Shown here in pieces: positions 11,306-24,420 of a DNA stretch of 64,000 nucleotides (the stretch's first letter is position 1; the number at the start of each line of letters is the position of its first letter). The translations under genes were made by a program, and so were the position numbers. The notes under the pieces are model-generated. The model searched no databases and was not told the DNA's origin. It saw nothing but the letters and a program-made list of their open reading frames with translations. Source of the DNA: Hippophae tibetana. Its lineage: Eukaryota > Streptophyta > Magnoliopsida > Rosales > Elaeagnaceae. Where the stretch lies: the NCBI GenBank assembly GCA_037013495.1, contig CM072810.1, positions 28,053,843 to 28,117,842 on the forward strand, written 5' to 3'.

Positions 11306-13640
11306 CATCCTCTTGCATGATATAGATTTCAAAATTTCCATTCAACTATATAATTCTAGATTTATTTTATTGTTGAAATGCCCATATGAGTGGTCTCCAA
11401 AATGTTTCATGTTCTTTTGAAGAAGTTTAATTTTTAATTCAACTTAATAATCATTTTAGAGCTCGAATTGCCTTTTTTTAATATCCCTAAAAAAGGGTCT
11501 CTTCTTCCTATGAAATTTAGTAATTCTCACGGCTAGTAGAGCCACTTTCTCTTCACTGAGATTAGAGTCATCATTTCTAACAATTGGGTCAAAAACATGT
11601 TTGCTCGTACCTCTATCCTTGATGTCTTAAGAGCCAAGTGCTCTCTCTTCTCGAAAGTATATTACTCTCATCTTGGCCACAAGTGATGCTGTTCGAATGC
11701 CTGCCGAACAGATTAATTTAAACGTATGTTCAATTGGCTTGTACATGGAGTTAAGCAAGTTAATTTGGCATGAAAATGATAATGTAGTATTGGAATGATT
11801 TTCTCAATCTAATTTTCATTGCTAATAGGTCCACCCAAGTTTTAAAAGTAGTTGATTACGTTTGAAAAATATGCAAAGACTTTGTCCAAAGTTTCATCCT
11901 CTTGCATGATATAGATTTCAAAATTTCCATTCAACTATATAATTCTAGATTTATTTCATCGTTGAAATGCCTATATGAGTGGTCTCCAAAATGTTTCATG
12001 TTCTTTTGAAGAAGTTTAATTTTAAATTCAACTTAATAATCATTTTAGAGCTCGAATTACCTTTTTTTTAATATCCCTGAAAAAGGGTCTCTTCTTCCTA
12101 TGAAATTTAGTAAATCTCACGCCAAGTGGAGCCACTTTCTCTTCATTGAGATTAGAGTCATCATTTCTAACAATTGGGTTAAAAACATGTTTGCTCGGAC
12201 CACTATCCTTGATGTCTCAAGAGACAAGTTCTCTCCCTTCTCGAAAGTATATTACCCTCATCTTGGCCACTAGTGATGTAGTTCGAATGCCTGCACAACA
12301 TATTCGTTTAACAGTAAGTTCAATTGGCTTATACATGGACTTAAGCAAGGTAATTTGGCATGAAAATGATAAGGTAGTATTTAAATGATTTTCTCAATCT
12401 CATTTTCTTTGCTAATAGGTCCACCCAAGTTTTAAAAGTAGTTGATTACCTTTCAAAAATATGCAAAGTCTTTGTCCAAAGTTTCATCCTCTTGCATGAT
12501 ATAGATTTCAAAATTTCCATTCAACTATATAATTCTAGATTTATTTCATCGTTGAAATGCCTATATGAATGGTCTCCAAAATGTTTCATGTTCTTTTGAA
12601 GAAGTTTAATTTTAAATTCAACTTAATAATCATTTTAGAGCTGGAAATACCTTTTTTTTAATATCCCTGAAAAAGGGTCTCTTCTTCCTACGAAATTTAG
12701 TAAATCTCACGGCAAGTAGAGCCACTTTTTCTTCATTGAGATTAGAGTCATCATTTCTAACAATTGGGTCAAAAACATGTTCGCTCGGACCACTATCCTT
12801 CATGTCTTAAGAGCCAAGTTTTCTCCCTTCTCGAAAGTATATTACTCTCATCTTGGCCTCAAGTGATGTTGTTCGAATGCCAGCCCAACATATTCGTTTA
12901 AAAGTAAGTTCTATTGGCTTGTACATGGACTTAAGCGAATTAATTTGTTATGAAAATAATAAGGTAGTATTGGAATTATTTTCTCATTCTAATTTTCACT
13001 ACTAATAGGTCCACCCAAGTTTTAAAAGTAGTTGATTACGTTTGAAAAATATGCAAAGACTTTGTCCAAAGTTTCATCCTCTTGCATGATATAGATTTCA
13101 AAATTTCCATTCAACTATATAATTCTAGATTTATTTCATCGTTGAAATGCCTATATGAGTGGTCTCCAAAATGTTTCATGTTCTTTTTAAGAAGTTTAAT
13201 TTTAAATTCAACTTAATAATCATTTTAGAGCTCGAATTACCTTTTTTTTAATATCCCTGAAAAAAGGGTCTCTTCTTCCTATGAAATTTAGTAAATCTCA
13301 CGGCAAGTAGAGCCACTTTCTCTTCATTGAGATTAGAGTCATCATTTCTAACAATTGTTTCAAAAACATGTTCGCTCGGACCACTATCCTTGATGTCTTA
13401 AGAGCCAAGTTCTCTCCCTTCTCGAAAGTATATTACTCTCATCTTGGCCTCAAGTGATGTTGTTCGAATACCAGCCCAACATTTTCGTTTAAAAGTAAGT
13501 TCTATTGGCTTGTACATGGACTTAAGCAAATTAATCTGTTATGAAAATAACAAGGTAGTATTCGAATTATTTTCTCAATCTAATTTTCTTAGTTGATAGG
13601 TCCACCCAAGTTTTAAAAGTATTTGATTACGTTTGAAAAA
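11306..13640 (+). repeat. Four diverged single monomers, no HOR order
   Basis: Starts are at 11306, 11895, 12485 and 13075. The first is a mosaic: A-like phase region (GATATAGATTTCAAAATTTCC) but B'-like GCCCATATGAG and TTTAATTTTTAATTC further on. It occupies the place where the pentamer would have B'. The others share TTTATTTCATCG and CCCTGAAAAAGGG. Substitutions are more scattered than in the flanking HORs, which fits older and less homogenised satellite. Confidence 0.8.
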
Positions 13641-14716
13641 TTTGCAAATTCTAGATTTATTTTATCGTTGAAATGCCTATATGAGTGGTCTCCAAAATGT
13701 TTCATGTTCTTTTGAAGAAGTTTAATTTTAAATTCAACTTAATAATCATTTTAGAGCTCGAATTACCTTTTTTTTAATTTCCCTAAGAAAGGGTCTCTTC
13801 TTCCTATGAAATTTAGTAAATCTCACGGCAAGTAGAGCCACTTTCTCTTCATTGAGATTAGAGTCATCATTTCTAACAATTGTTTCAAAAACATGTTCGC
13901 TCGGACCACTATCCTTGATGTCTTAAGAGCCAAGTTCTCTCCCTTCTCGAAAGTATATTACTCTCATCTTGGCCTCAAGTGATGTTGTTCGAATACCAGC
14001 CCAACATTTTCGTTTAAAAGTAAGTTCTATTGGCTTGTACATGGACTTAAGCAAATTAATTTGTTATGAAAATAACAAGGTAGTATTGGAATTATTTTCT
14101 CAATCTAATTTTCTTAGTTGATAGGTCCACCCAAGTTTTAAAAGTATTTGATTACGTTTGAAAAATTTGCAAATTCTAGATTTATTTTATCGTTGAAATG
14201 CCTATATGAGTGGTCTCCAAAATGTTTCATGTTCTTTTGAAGAAGTTTAATTTTAAATTCAACTTAATAATCATTTTAGAGCTTGAATTACCTTTTTTTT
14301 TAATTTCCCTAAGAAAGGGTCTCTTCTTCCTATGAAATTTAGTAAATCTCACGGCAAGTAGAGCCACTTTCTCTTCATTGAGATTACAGTCATCATTTCT
14401 AACAATTGGGTCAAAAACATGTTCGCTCGGACCACTATCCTTGATGTCGTAAGAGCCAAGTTCTCTCCCTTCTCGAAAGTATATTACTCTCATCTTGGCC
14501 ACTAGTGATGCTGTTGGAATGCCTGCCCAACAGATTCATTTAACAGTATGTTCAATTGGCTTGTACATGGAGTTAAGCAAGGTAATTTGGCATGAAAATG
14601 ATAAGGTAGTATTCGAATGATTTTCTCAATCTAATTTTCATTGCTAATAGGTCCACCCATGTTTTAAAAGTAGTTGATTACGTTTGAAAAATATGCAAAG
14701 AGTTTGTCCAAAGTTT
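13641..14716 (+). repeat. Two tandem delta monomers (525-bp, 65-bp deletion)
   Basis: At 13,641 and 14,166 the sequence reads TTTGCAAATTCTAGA. The 65 bases that normally lie between TGCAAA and TTCTAG, including the whole CATCCTCTTGCATGATA phase motif, are missing. The junction has a 2-bp overlap (AA). Both copies also share CTTAGTTGATAGG and AAGTATTTGATTACG just before the junction, and TAATTTCCCTAAGAAAGGG. The second copy's tail changes to GATGCTGTTGGAATGCC. Confidence 0.85.
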
Positions 14717-17052
14717 CATCCTCTTGCATGATATAGATTTCAAAATTTCCATTCAACTATATAATTCCAGATTTATTTTATCATTGAAATGTCTATATGA
14801 GTGGTCTCCAAAATGTTTCATGTTCTTTTGAAGAAGTTTAATTTTAAATTGAACTTAATAATCATTTTAGAACTCAAATTACCTTATTTTTAATATCCCA
14901 AAAAAAGTGTCTCTTCTTCCTATGAAATTTAGTAAATCTCACGGCAAGTAGAGCCACTTTCTCTTCATTGAGATTAGAGTCATCATTTCTAACAATTGGG
15001 TCAAAAACATGTTCGCTCGGACCTCTATCCTTGATATCTTAAGAGCCAAGTTCTCTCTTTTCTCGAAAGTATATTACTCTCATCTGGGCCACAAGTGATG
15101 CTGTTTGAATGCCTGCCGAACAAATTAATTTAAAAGTATGTTCAATTGGCTTGTACATGGAGTTAAGCAAGGTAATTTGGCATGAAAATGATAAGGTAGT
15201 ATTCGAATGATTTTCTCAATCTAATTTTCATTTCTAATAGGTCCACCCAAGTTTTAAAAGTAGTTGATTACGTTTGAAAAATATGCAAAGACTTTGTCCA
15301 AAGTTTCATCCTCTTGCATGATATAGATTTCAAAATTTTCATTCAACTATATAATTCCAGATTTATTTTATCGTTGAAATGCCTATATGAGTGGTCTCCA
15401 AAATGTTTCCTGTTCTTTTGAAGAAGTTTAATTTTAAATTGAACTTAATAATCATTTTAGAGCTCAAATTACCTTTTTTTTCATATCCCAAAAAAAGGGT
15501 CTCTTCTTCCTATGAAATTTAGTAAATCTCACGGCAAGTAGAGCCACTTTCTCTTCATTGAGATTAGAGTCATCATTTCTAACAATTGGGTTAAAAACAT
15601 GTTTGCTCGGACCACTATACTTGATGTCTTAAGAGCCAAGTTCTCTCCCTTCTCGAAAGTATATTACCCTCATCTTGGCCACTAGTGATGTAGTTTGAAT
15701 GCCTGCACAACATATTCGTTTAGCAGTAAGTTCAATTGGCTTATACATGGACTTAAGCAAGGTAATTTGGCATGAAAATGATAAGGTAGTATTTAAATGA
15801 TTTTCTCAATCTAATTTTCTTTGCTAATGGGTCCACCCAAGTTTTAAAAGTAGTTGATTACGTTTCAAAAATATGCAAAGACTTTTTTCCAAAGTTTCAT
15901 CCTCTTGCATGATATAGATTTCAGAATTTCCATTCAACTATATAATTCTAGATTTATTTCATCGTTGAAATGCCTATATGAGTGGTCTCCAAAATGTTTC
16001 ATGTTCTTTTGAAGAAGTTTAATTTTAAATTCAACTTAATAATCATTTTAGAGCTCGAATTACCTTTTTTTTAATTTCCCTAAGAAAGGGTCCCTTCTTC
16101 CTATGAAATTTAGTAAATCTCACGGCAAGTAGAGCCACTTTCTCTTCATTGAGATTACAGTCATCATTTCTAACAATTGGGTCAAAAACATGTTCGCTCG
16201 GACCACTATCCTTGATGTCTTAAGAGCCAAGTTCTCTCCCTTCTCGAAAGTATATTACTCTCATCTTGGCCTCAAGTGATGTTGTTGGAATGCCTGCCCA
16301 ACAGATTCATTTAACAGTATGTTCAATTGGCTTGTACATGGACTTAAGCGAATTAATTTGTTATGAAAATGATAAGGTAGTATTCGAATGATTTTCTCAA
16401 TCTAATTTTCATTGCTAATAGGGCCACCCAAGTTTTAAAAGTAGTTGATTACGTTTGAAAAATATGCAAAGACTTTGTCCAAAGTTTCATCCTCTTGCAT
16501 GATATAGATTTCAAAATTTCCATTCAACTATATAATTCCAGATTTATTTTATCGTTGAAATGCCTATATGAGTGGTCTCCAAAATGTTTCATGTTCTTTT
16601 GAAGAAGTTTAATTTTAAATTCAACTTGATAATCATTTTAGAGCTCGAATTACCTTTTTTTTAATATCCCTGAAAAAGGGTCTCTTCTTCCTATGAAATT
16701 GAGTAAATCTCACGGCAAGTTGAGCCACTTTCTCTTCATTGAGATTAGAGTCATCATTTCTAACAATTGTTTCAAAAACATGTTCGCTCGGACCACTATC
16801 CTTGATGTCTTAAGAGCCAAGTTCTCTCCCTTCTCGAAAGTATATTACTCTCATCTTGGCCTCAAGTGATGTTGTTCGAATACCAGCCCAACATTTTCAT
16901 TTAAAAGTAAGTTCTATTGGCTTGTACATGGACTTAAGCAAATTAATTTGTTATGAAAATAACAAGGTAGTATTGGAATTATTTTCTCAATCTAATTTTC
17001 TTAGTTGATAGGTCCACCAGAGTTTTAAAAGTATTTGATTACGTTTGAAAAA
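14717..17052 (+). repeat. Four full-length A-lineage monomers
   Basis: Starts are at 14717, 15307, 15898 and 16488. The first shares the ACCTTATTTTTAATATCCC block with 164-560. The second and third (about 15,150-16,065) recur at a shift of 2,296 bp as 17,603 and 18,194, sharing ACTTTTTTCCAAAG and GATTTCAGAATTTCC. From about 16,066 the sequence instead matches the delta/full dimer region at a shift of about 2,821 bp, so the third monomer is itself a joint. Confidence 0.8.
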
Positions 17053-17602
17053 TTTGCAAATTCTAGATTTATTTTATCGTTGAAATGCCTATATGAGTGG
17101 TCTCCAAAATGTTTCATGTTCTTTTGAAGAAGTTTAATTTTAAATTCAACTTAATAATCATTTTAGAGCTCGAATTACCTTTTTTTTAATTTCCCTAAGA
17201 AAGGGTCTCTTCTTCCTATGAAATTTAGTAAATCTCACGGCAAGTAGAGCCACTTTCTCTTCATTGAGATTACAGTCATCATTTCTAACAATTGGGTCAA
17301 AAACATGTTTGCTCGGACCACTATCCTTGATGTCTTAAGAGCCAAGTTCTCTCCCTTCTCGAAAGTATATTACTCTCATCTTGGCCACTAGTGATGCTGT
17401 TGGAATGCCTGCCCAACAGATTCATTTAACAGTATGTTCAATTGGCTTGTACATGGAGTTAAGCAAGGTAATTTGGCATGAAAATGATAAGGTAGTATTC
17501 GAATGATTTTCTCAATCTAATTTTCATTGCTAATAGGTCCACCCAAGTTTTAAAAGTAGTTGATTACGTTTGAAAAATATGCAAAGACTTTGTCCAAAGT
17601 TT
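17053..17602 (+). repeat. Delta monomer (65-bp deletion)
   Basis: Same junction TTTGCAAATTCTAGA as at 13,641, preceded by CCACCAGAGTTTTAAAAG, which is shared with 19,874, 20,989 and 21,514. Its tail (GATGCTGTTGGAATGCC) is like that after 14,166. Confidence 0.85.
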
Positions 17603-18758
17603 CATCCTCTTGCATGATATAGATTTCAAAATTTTCATTCAACTATATAATTCCAGATTTATTTTATCGTTGAAATGCCTATATGAGTGGTCTCCAAAAT
17701 GTTTCATGTTCTTTTGAAGAAGTTTAATTTTAAATTGAACTTAATAATCATTTTAGAGCTCAAATTACCTTTTTTTTCATATCCCAAAAAAAGGGTCTCT
17801 TCTTCCTATGAAATTTAGTAAATCTCACGGCAAGTAGAGCCACTTTCTCTTCATTGAGATTAGAGTCATCATTTCTAACAATTGGGTTAAAAACATGTTT
17901 GCTCGGACCACTATACTTGATGTCTTAAGAGCCAAGTTCTCTCCCTTCTCGAAAGTATATTACCCTCATCTTGGCCACTAGTGATGTAGTTCGAATGCCT
18001 GCACAACATATTCGTTTAACAGTAAGTTCAATTGGCTTATACATGGACTTAAGCAAGGTAATTTGGCATGAAAATGATAAGGTAGTATTTAAATGATTTT
18101 CTCAATCTAATTTTCTTTGCTAATGGGTCCACCCAAGTTTTAAAAGTAGTTGATTACGTTTCAAAAATATGCAAAGACTTTTTTCCAAAGTTTCATCCTC
18201 TTGCATGATATAGATTTCAGAATTTCCATTCAACTATATAATTCTAGATTTATTTCATCGTTGAAATGCCTATATGAGTGGTCTCCAAAATGTTTCATGT
18301 TCTTTTGAAGAAGTTTAATTTTAAATTCAACTTAATAATCATTTTAGAGCTCGAATTACCTTTTTTTTAATATCCCTGAAAAAGGGTCTCTTCTTCCTAT
18401 GAAATTTAGTAAATCTCACGGCAAGTAGAGCCACTTTCTCTTCATTGAGATTAGAGTCATCATTTCTAACAATTGTTTCAAAAACATGTTCGCTCGGACC
18501 ACTATCCTTGATGTCTTAAGAGCCAAGTTCTCTCCTTTCTCGAAAGTATATTACTCTCATCTTGGCCTCAAGTGATGTTGTTCGAATACCAGCCCAACAT
18601 TTTCGTTTAAAAGTAAGTTCTATTGGCTTGTACATGGACTTAAGCAAATTAATTTGTTATGAAAATAACAAGGTAGTATTGGAATTATTTTCTCAATCTA
18701 ATTTTCTTAGTTGATAGGTCCACCCAAGTTTTAAAAGTATTTGATTACGTTTGAAAAA
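17603..18758 (+). repeat. Two full monomers duplicated from 15,307-16,065
   Basis: Starts are at 17603 and 18194. They are near-identical to 15,307 and 15,898 until about 18,360, where TAATATCCCTGAAAAAGGG replaces TAATTTCCCTAAGAAAGGG of the earlier copy. The tail (GAATACCAGCCCAACATTTT, GAAAATAACAAGG) is the type that always precedes a delta junction. Confidence 0.78.
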
Positions 18759-19873
18759 TTTGCAAATTCTAGATTTATTTTATCGTTGAAATGCCTATAT
18801 GAGTGGTCTCCAAAATGTTTCATGTTCTTTTGAAGAAGTTTGATTTTAAATTCAACTTAATAATCATTTTAGAGCTCGAATTACCTTTTTTTTAATTTCC
18901 CTAAGAAAGGGTCCCTTCTTCCTATGAAATTTAGTAAATCTCACGGCAAGTAGAGCCACTTTCTCTTCATTGAGATTACAGTCATCATTTCTAACAATTG
19001 GGTCAAAAACATGTTCGCTCGGACCACTATCCTTGATGTCTTAAGAGCCAAGTTCTCTCCCTTCTCGAAAGTATATTACTCTCATCTTGGCCTCAAGTGA
19101 TGTTGTTGGAATGCCTGCCCAACAGATTCATTTAACAGTATGTTCAATTGGCTTGTACATGGACTTAAGCGAATTAATTTGTTATGAAAATGATAAGGTA
19201 GTATTCGAATGATTTTCTCAATCTAATTTTCATTGCTAATAGGTCCACCCAAGTTTTAAAAGTAGTTGATTACGTTTGAAAAATATGCAAAGACTTTGTC
19301 CAAAGTTTCATCCTCTTGCATGATATAGATTTCAAAATTTCCATTCAACTATATAATTCCAGATTTATTTTATCGTTGAAATGCCTATATGAGTGGTCTC
19401 CAAAATGTTTCATGTTCTTTTGAAGAAGTTTAATTTTAAATTCAACTTGATAATCATTTTAGAGCTCGAATTACCTTTTTTTTAATATCCCTGAAAAAGG
19501 GTCTCTTCTTCCTATGAAATTTAGTAAATCTCACGGCAAGTTAAGCCACTTTCTCTTCATTGATATTAGAGTCATCATTTCTAACAATTGTTTCAAAAAC
19601 ATGTTCGCTCGGACCACTATCCTTGATGTCTTAAGAGCCAAGTTCTCTCCCTTCTCGAAAGTATATTACTCTCATCTTGGCCTCAAGTGATGTTGTTCGA
19701 ATACCAGCCCAACATTTTCATTTAAAAGTAAGTTCTATTGGCTTGTACATGGACTTAAGCAAATTAATTTGTTATGAAAATAACAAGGTAGTATTGGAAT
19801 TATTTTCTCAATCTAATTTTCTTAGTTGATAGGTCCACCAGAGTTTTAAAAGTATTTGATTACGTTTGAAAAA
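18759..19873 (+). repeat. 1,115-bp delta/full dimer, copy 1
   Basis: A delta monomer (junction at 18,759) is followed by a full monomer (phase motif at 19,309). The unit repeats at 1,115 bp (525 + 590). Shared marks include GGGTCCCTTCTTCC, GATGTTGTTGGAATGCC, AAGCGAATTAATTTG and CAACTTGATAATC. The delta here has a private AAGTTTGATTTTAAATTC. Confidence 0.85.
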
Positions 19874-20988
19874 TTTGCAAATTCTAGATTTATTTTATCG
19901 TTGAAATGCCTATATGAGTGGTCTCCAAAATGTTTCATGTTCTTTTGAAGAAGTTTAATTTTAAATTCAACTTAATAATCATTTTAGAGCTCGAATTACC
20001 TTTTTTTTAATTTCCCTAAGAAAGGGTCCCTTCTTCCTATGAAATTTAGTAAATCTCACGGCAAGTAGAGCCACTTTCTCTTCATTGAGATTACAGTCAT
20101 CATTTCTAACAATTGGGTCAAAAACATGTTCGCTCGGACCACTATCCTTGATGTCTTAAGAGCCAAGTTCTCTCCCTTCTCGAAAGTATATTACTCTCAT
20201 CTTGGCCTCAAGTGATGTTGTTGGAATGCCTGCCCAACAGATTCATTTAACAGTATGTTCAATTGGCTTGTACATGGACTTAAGCGAATTAATTTGTTAT
20301 GAAAATGATAAGGTAGTATTCGAATGATTTTCTCAATCTAATTTTCATTGCTAATAGGTCCACCCAAGTTTTAAAAGTAGTTGATTACGTTTGAAAAATA
20401 TGCAAAGACTTTGTCCAAAGTTTCATCCTCTTGCATGATATAGATTTCAAAATTTCCATTCAACTATATAATTCCAGATTTATTTTATCGTTGAAATGCC
20501 TATATGAGTGGTCTCCAAAATGTTTCATGTTCTTTTGAAGAAGTTTAATTTTAAATTCAACTTGATAATCATTTTAGAGCTCGAATTACCTTTTTTTTAA
20601 TATCCCTGAAAAAGGGTCTCTTCTTCCTATGAAATTTAGTAAATCTCACGGCAAGTTAAGCCACTTTCTCTTCATTGATATTAGAGTCATCATTTCTAAC
20701 AATTGTTTCAAAAACATGTTCGCTCGGACCACTATCCTTGATGTCTTAAGAGCCAAGTTCTCTCCCTTCTCGAAAGTATATTACTCTCATCTTGGCCTCA
20801 AGTGATGTTGTTCGAATACCAGCCCAACATTTTCATTTAAAAGTAAGTTCTATTGGCTTGTACATGGACTTAAGCAAATTAATTTGTTATGAAAATAACA
20901 AGGTAGTATTGGAATTATTTTCTCAATCTAATTTTCTTAGTTGATAGGTCCACCAGAGTTTTAAAAGTATTTGATTACGTTTGAAAAA
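19874..20988 (+). repeat. 1,115-bp delta/full dimer, copy 2
   Basis: Delta junction at 19,874 and full monomer at 20,424. It is near-identical to copy 1. The full monomers at 19,309 and 20,424 share AAGTTAAGCC and TTGATATTAGAG, which the ancestral-looking copy at 16,488 lacks. The third delta (20,989) starts a further period that does not continue. Confidence 0.85.
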
Positions 20989-22063
20989 TTTGCAAATTCT
21001 AGATTTATTTTATCGTTGAAATGCCTATATGAGTGGTCTCCAAAATGTTTCATGTTCTTTTGAAGAAGTTTAATTTTAAATTCAACTTAATAATCATTTT
21101 AGAGCTCGAATTACCTTTTTTTTAATTTCCCTAAGAAAGGGTCTCTTCTTCCTATGAAATTTAGTAAATTTCACGGCAAGTAGAGCCACTTTCTCTTCAT
21201 TGAGATTACAGTCATCATTTCTAACAATTGGGTCAAAAACATGTTCGCTCGGACCACTATCCTTGATGTCTTAAGAGCCAAGTTCTCTCCCTTCTCGAAA
21301 GTATATTACTCTCATCTTGGCCTCAAGTGATGTTGTTCGAATACCAGCCCAACATTTTCATTTAAAAGTAAGTTCTATTGGCTTGTACATGGACTTAAGC
21401 AAATTAATTTGTTATGAAAATAACAAGGTAGTATTGGAATTATTTTCTCAATCTAATTTTCTTAGTTGATAGGTCCACCAGAGTTTTAAAAGTATTTGAT
21501 TACGTTTGAAAAATTTGCAAATTCTAGATTTATTTTATCGTTGAAATGCCTATATGAGTGGTCTCCAAAATGTTTCATGTTCTTTTGAAGAAGTTTAATT
21601 TTAAATTCAACTTAATAATCATTTTAGAGCTCGAATTACCTTTTTTTTAATTTCCCTAAGAAAGGGTCTCTTCTTCCTATGAAATTTAGTAAATTTCACG
21701 GCAAGTAGAGCCACTTTCTCTTCATTGAGATTACAGTCATCATTTCTAACAATTGGGTCAAAAACATGTTCGCTCGGACCACTATCCTTGATGTCTTAAG
21801 AGCCAAGTTCTCTCCCTTCTCGAAAGTATATTACTCTCATCTTGGCCACTAGTGATGCTGTTGGAATGCCTGCCCAACAGATTCATTTAACAGTATGTTC
21901 AATTGGCTTGTACATGGAGTTAAGCAAGGTAATTTGGCATGAAAATGATAAGGTAGTATTGGAATGATTTTCTCAATCTAATTTTCATTGCTAATAGGTC
22001 CACCCATGTTTTAAAAGTAGTTGATTACGTTTGAAAAATATGCAAAGACTTTGTCCAAAGTTT
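20989..22063 (+). repeat. Tandem duplication of a delta monomer (525 bp)
   Basis: Junctions at 20,989 and 21,514 are 525 bp apart, and both copies carry the private change AGTAAATTTCACGG (others AGTAAATCTCACGG). They differ at the tail: the first ends in the GAATACCAGCCCAAC type, the second in GATGCTGTTGGAATGCC leading to a full-length monomer at 22,064. This is a very recent single-monomer duplication. Confidence 0.85.
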
Positions 22064-24420
22064 CATCCTCTTGCATGATATAGATTTCAAAATTTCCATT
22101 CAACTATATAATTCTAGATTTATTTCATCGTTGAAATGCCTATATGAGTGGTCTCCAAAATGTTTCATGTTCTTTTGAAGAAGTTTAATTTTAAATTCAA
22201 CTTAATAATCATTTTAGAGCTCAATTTGCCTTTTTTTTCATATCCCAAAAAAAGGGTCTCTTCTTCCTATGAAATTTAGTAAATCTCACGGCAAGTATAG
22301 CCATTTTCTCTTCATTGAGATTAGAGTCATCATTTCTAACAATTGCGTTAAAAACATGTTTGCTCGGACCACTATACTTGATGTCTTAAGAGCCAAGTTC
22401 TCTCCCTTCTCGAAAGTATATTACCCTCATCTTGGCCACTAGTGATGTAGTTCGAATGCCTGCCCAACATATTCGTTTAACAGTAAGTTCAATTGGCTTA
22501 TACATGGACTTAAGCAAGGTAATTTGGCATGAAAATGATAAGGTAGTATTGGAATGATTTTCTCAATCTAATTTTCTTTGCAAATAGGTCCACCCAAGTT
22601 TTAAAAGTAGTTGATTACGTTTGAAAAATATGCAAAGAGTTTGTCCAAAGTTTCATCCTCTTGCATGATATAGATTTCAAAATTTCCATTCAACTATATA
22701 ATCTAGATTTATTTTATTGTTGAAATGCTTATATGAGTGCTATCCAAAATGTTTCATGTTCTTTTGAAGAAGTTTAATTTTAAATTGAACTTAATAATCA
22801 TTTTAGAGCTCAAATTACCTTTTTTTTAATATCCCAAAAAAAGGGTCTCTTCTTCCTATGAAATTTAGTAAATCTCACGGTAAGTAGAGCCACTTTCTCT
22901 TCATTGAGGTTAGAGTCATCATTTCTAACAATTGGGTTAAAAACATGTTTGCTCGGACCACTATATTTGATGTCTTAAGAGCCAAGTTCTCTCCCTTCTC
23001 GAAAGTATATTACCCTCATCTTGGCCACTAGTGATGTAGTTCGAATGCCTGCCCAACATATTCGTTTAACAGTAAGTTCAATTGGCTTATACATGGACTT
23101 AAGCAAGGTAATTTGGCATGAAAATGATAAGGTAGTATTGGAATGATTTTCTCAATCTAATTTTCTTTGCTAATAGGTCCACCCAAGTTTTAAAAGTAGT
23201 TGATTACGTTTGAAAAATATGCAAAGAGTTTGTCCAAAGTTTCATCCTCTTGCATGATACAGATTTCAAAATTTCCATTCAACTATATAATCTAGATTTA
23301 TTTTATTGTTGAAATGCCTATATGAGTGGTCTCCAAAATGTTTCATGTTCTTTTGAAGAAGTTTAATTTTAAATTCAACTTAATAATCATTTTAGAGCTC
23401 GAATTACCTTTTTTTTAATATCCCTAAAAAAGGATTTCTTCTTCCTATGAAATTTAGTAAATCTCACGGCAAGTAGAGCCACTTTCTCTTCATTGAGATT
23501 AGAGTCATCATTTCTAACAATTGGGTCAAAAACATGTTCGCTCGGACCTCTATCCTTGATGTCTTAAGAGCCAAGTTCTCTCCCTTCTCGAAAGTATATT
23601 ACCCTCATCTTGGCCACTAGTGATGTAGTTCGAATGCCTGCCCAACATATTCGTTTAACAGTAAGTTCAATTGGCTTATACATGGACTTAAGCAAGGTAA
23701 TTTGGCATGAAAATGATAAGGTAGTATTGGAATGATTTTCTCAATCTAATTTTCTTTGCTAATAGGTCCACCCAATTTTTAAAAGTAGTTGATTACGTTT
23801 GAAAAATATGCAAAGAGTTTGTCCAAAGTTTCATCCTCTTGCATGATACAGATTTCAAAATTTCCATTCAACTATATAATCTAGATTTATTTTATTGTTG
23901 AAATGCCTATATGAGTGGTCTCCAAAATGTTTCATGTTCTTTTGAAGAAGTTTAATTTTAAATTCAACTTAATAATCATTCTAGAGCTCGAATTACCTTT
24001 TTTTTAATATCCCTAAAAAAGGATTTCTTCTTCCTATGAAATTTAGTAAATCTCACGGCAAGTAGAGCCACTTTCTCTTCATTGAGATTAGAGTCATCAT
24101 TTCTAACAATTGGGTCAAAAACATGTTCGCTCGGACCTCTATCCTTGATGTCTTATGAGCCAAGTTCTCTCCCTTCTCGAAAGTATATTACCCTCATCTT
24201 GGCCACTAGTGATGTAGTTCGAATGCCTGCCCAACATATTCGTTTAACAGTAAGTTCAATTGGCTTATACATGGACTTAAGCAAGGTAATTCGGCATGAA
24301 AATGATAAGGTAGTATTGGAATGATTTTCTCAATCTAATTTTCTTTGCTAATAGGTCCACCCAAGTTTTAAAAGTAGTTGATTACGTTTGAAAAATATGC
24401 AAAGACTTTGTCCAAAGTTA
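22064..24420 (+). repeat. Four near-identical single monomers, two of type D
   Basis: Starts are at 22064, 22654, 23243 and 23832. All share the tail CAACATATTCGTTTAACAG followed by ATACATGGACTTAAGC. The last two are D (GATACAGATTTC) and differ from each other at only a few positions, a monomer-level (589-bp) amplification. 22,654 has a private GAGTGCTATCC where others read GAGTGGTCTCC. Confidence 0.82.
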
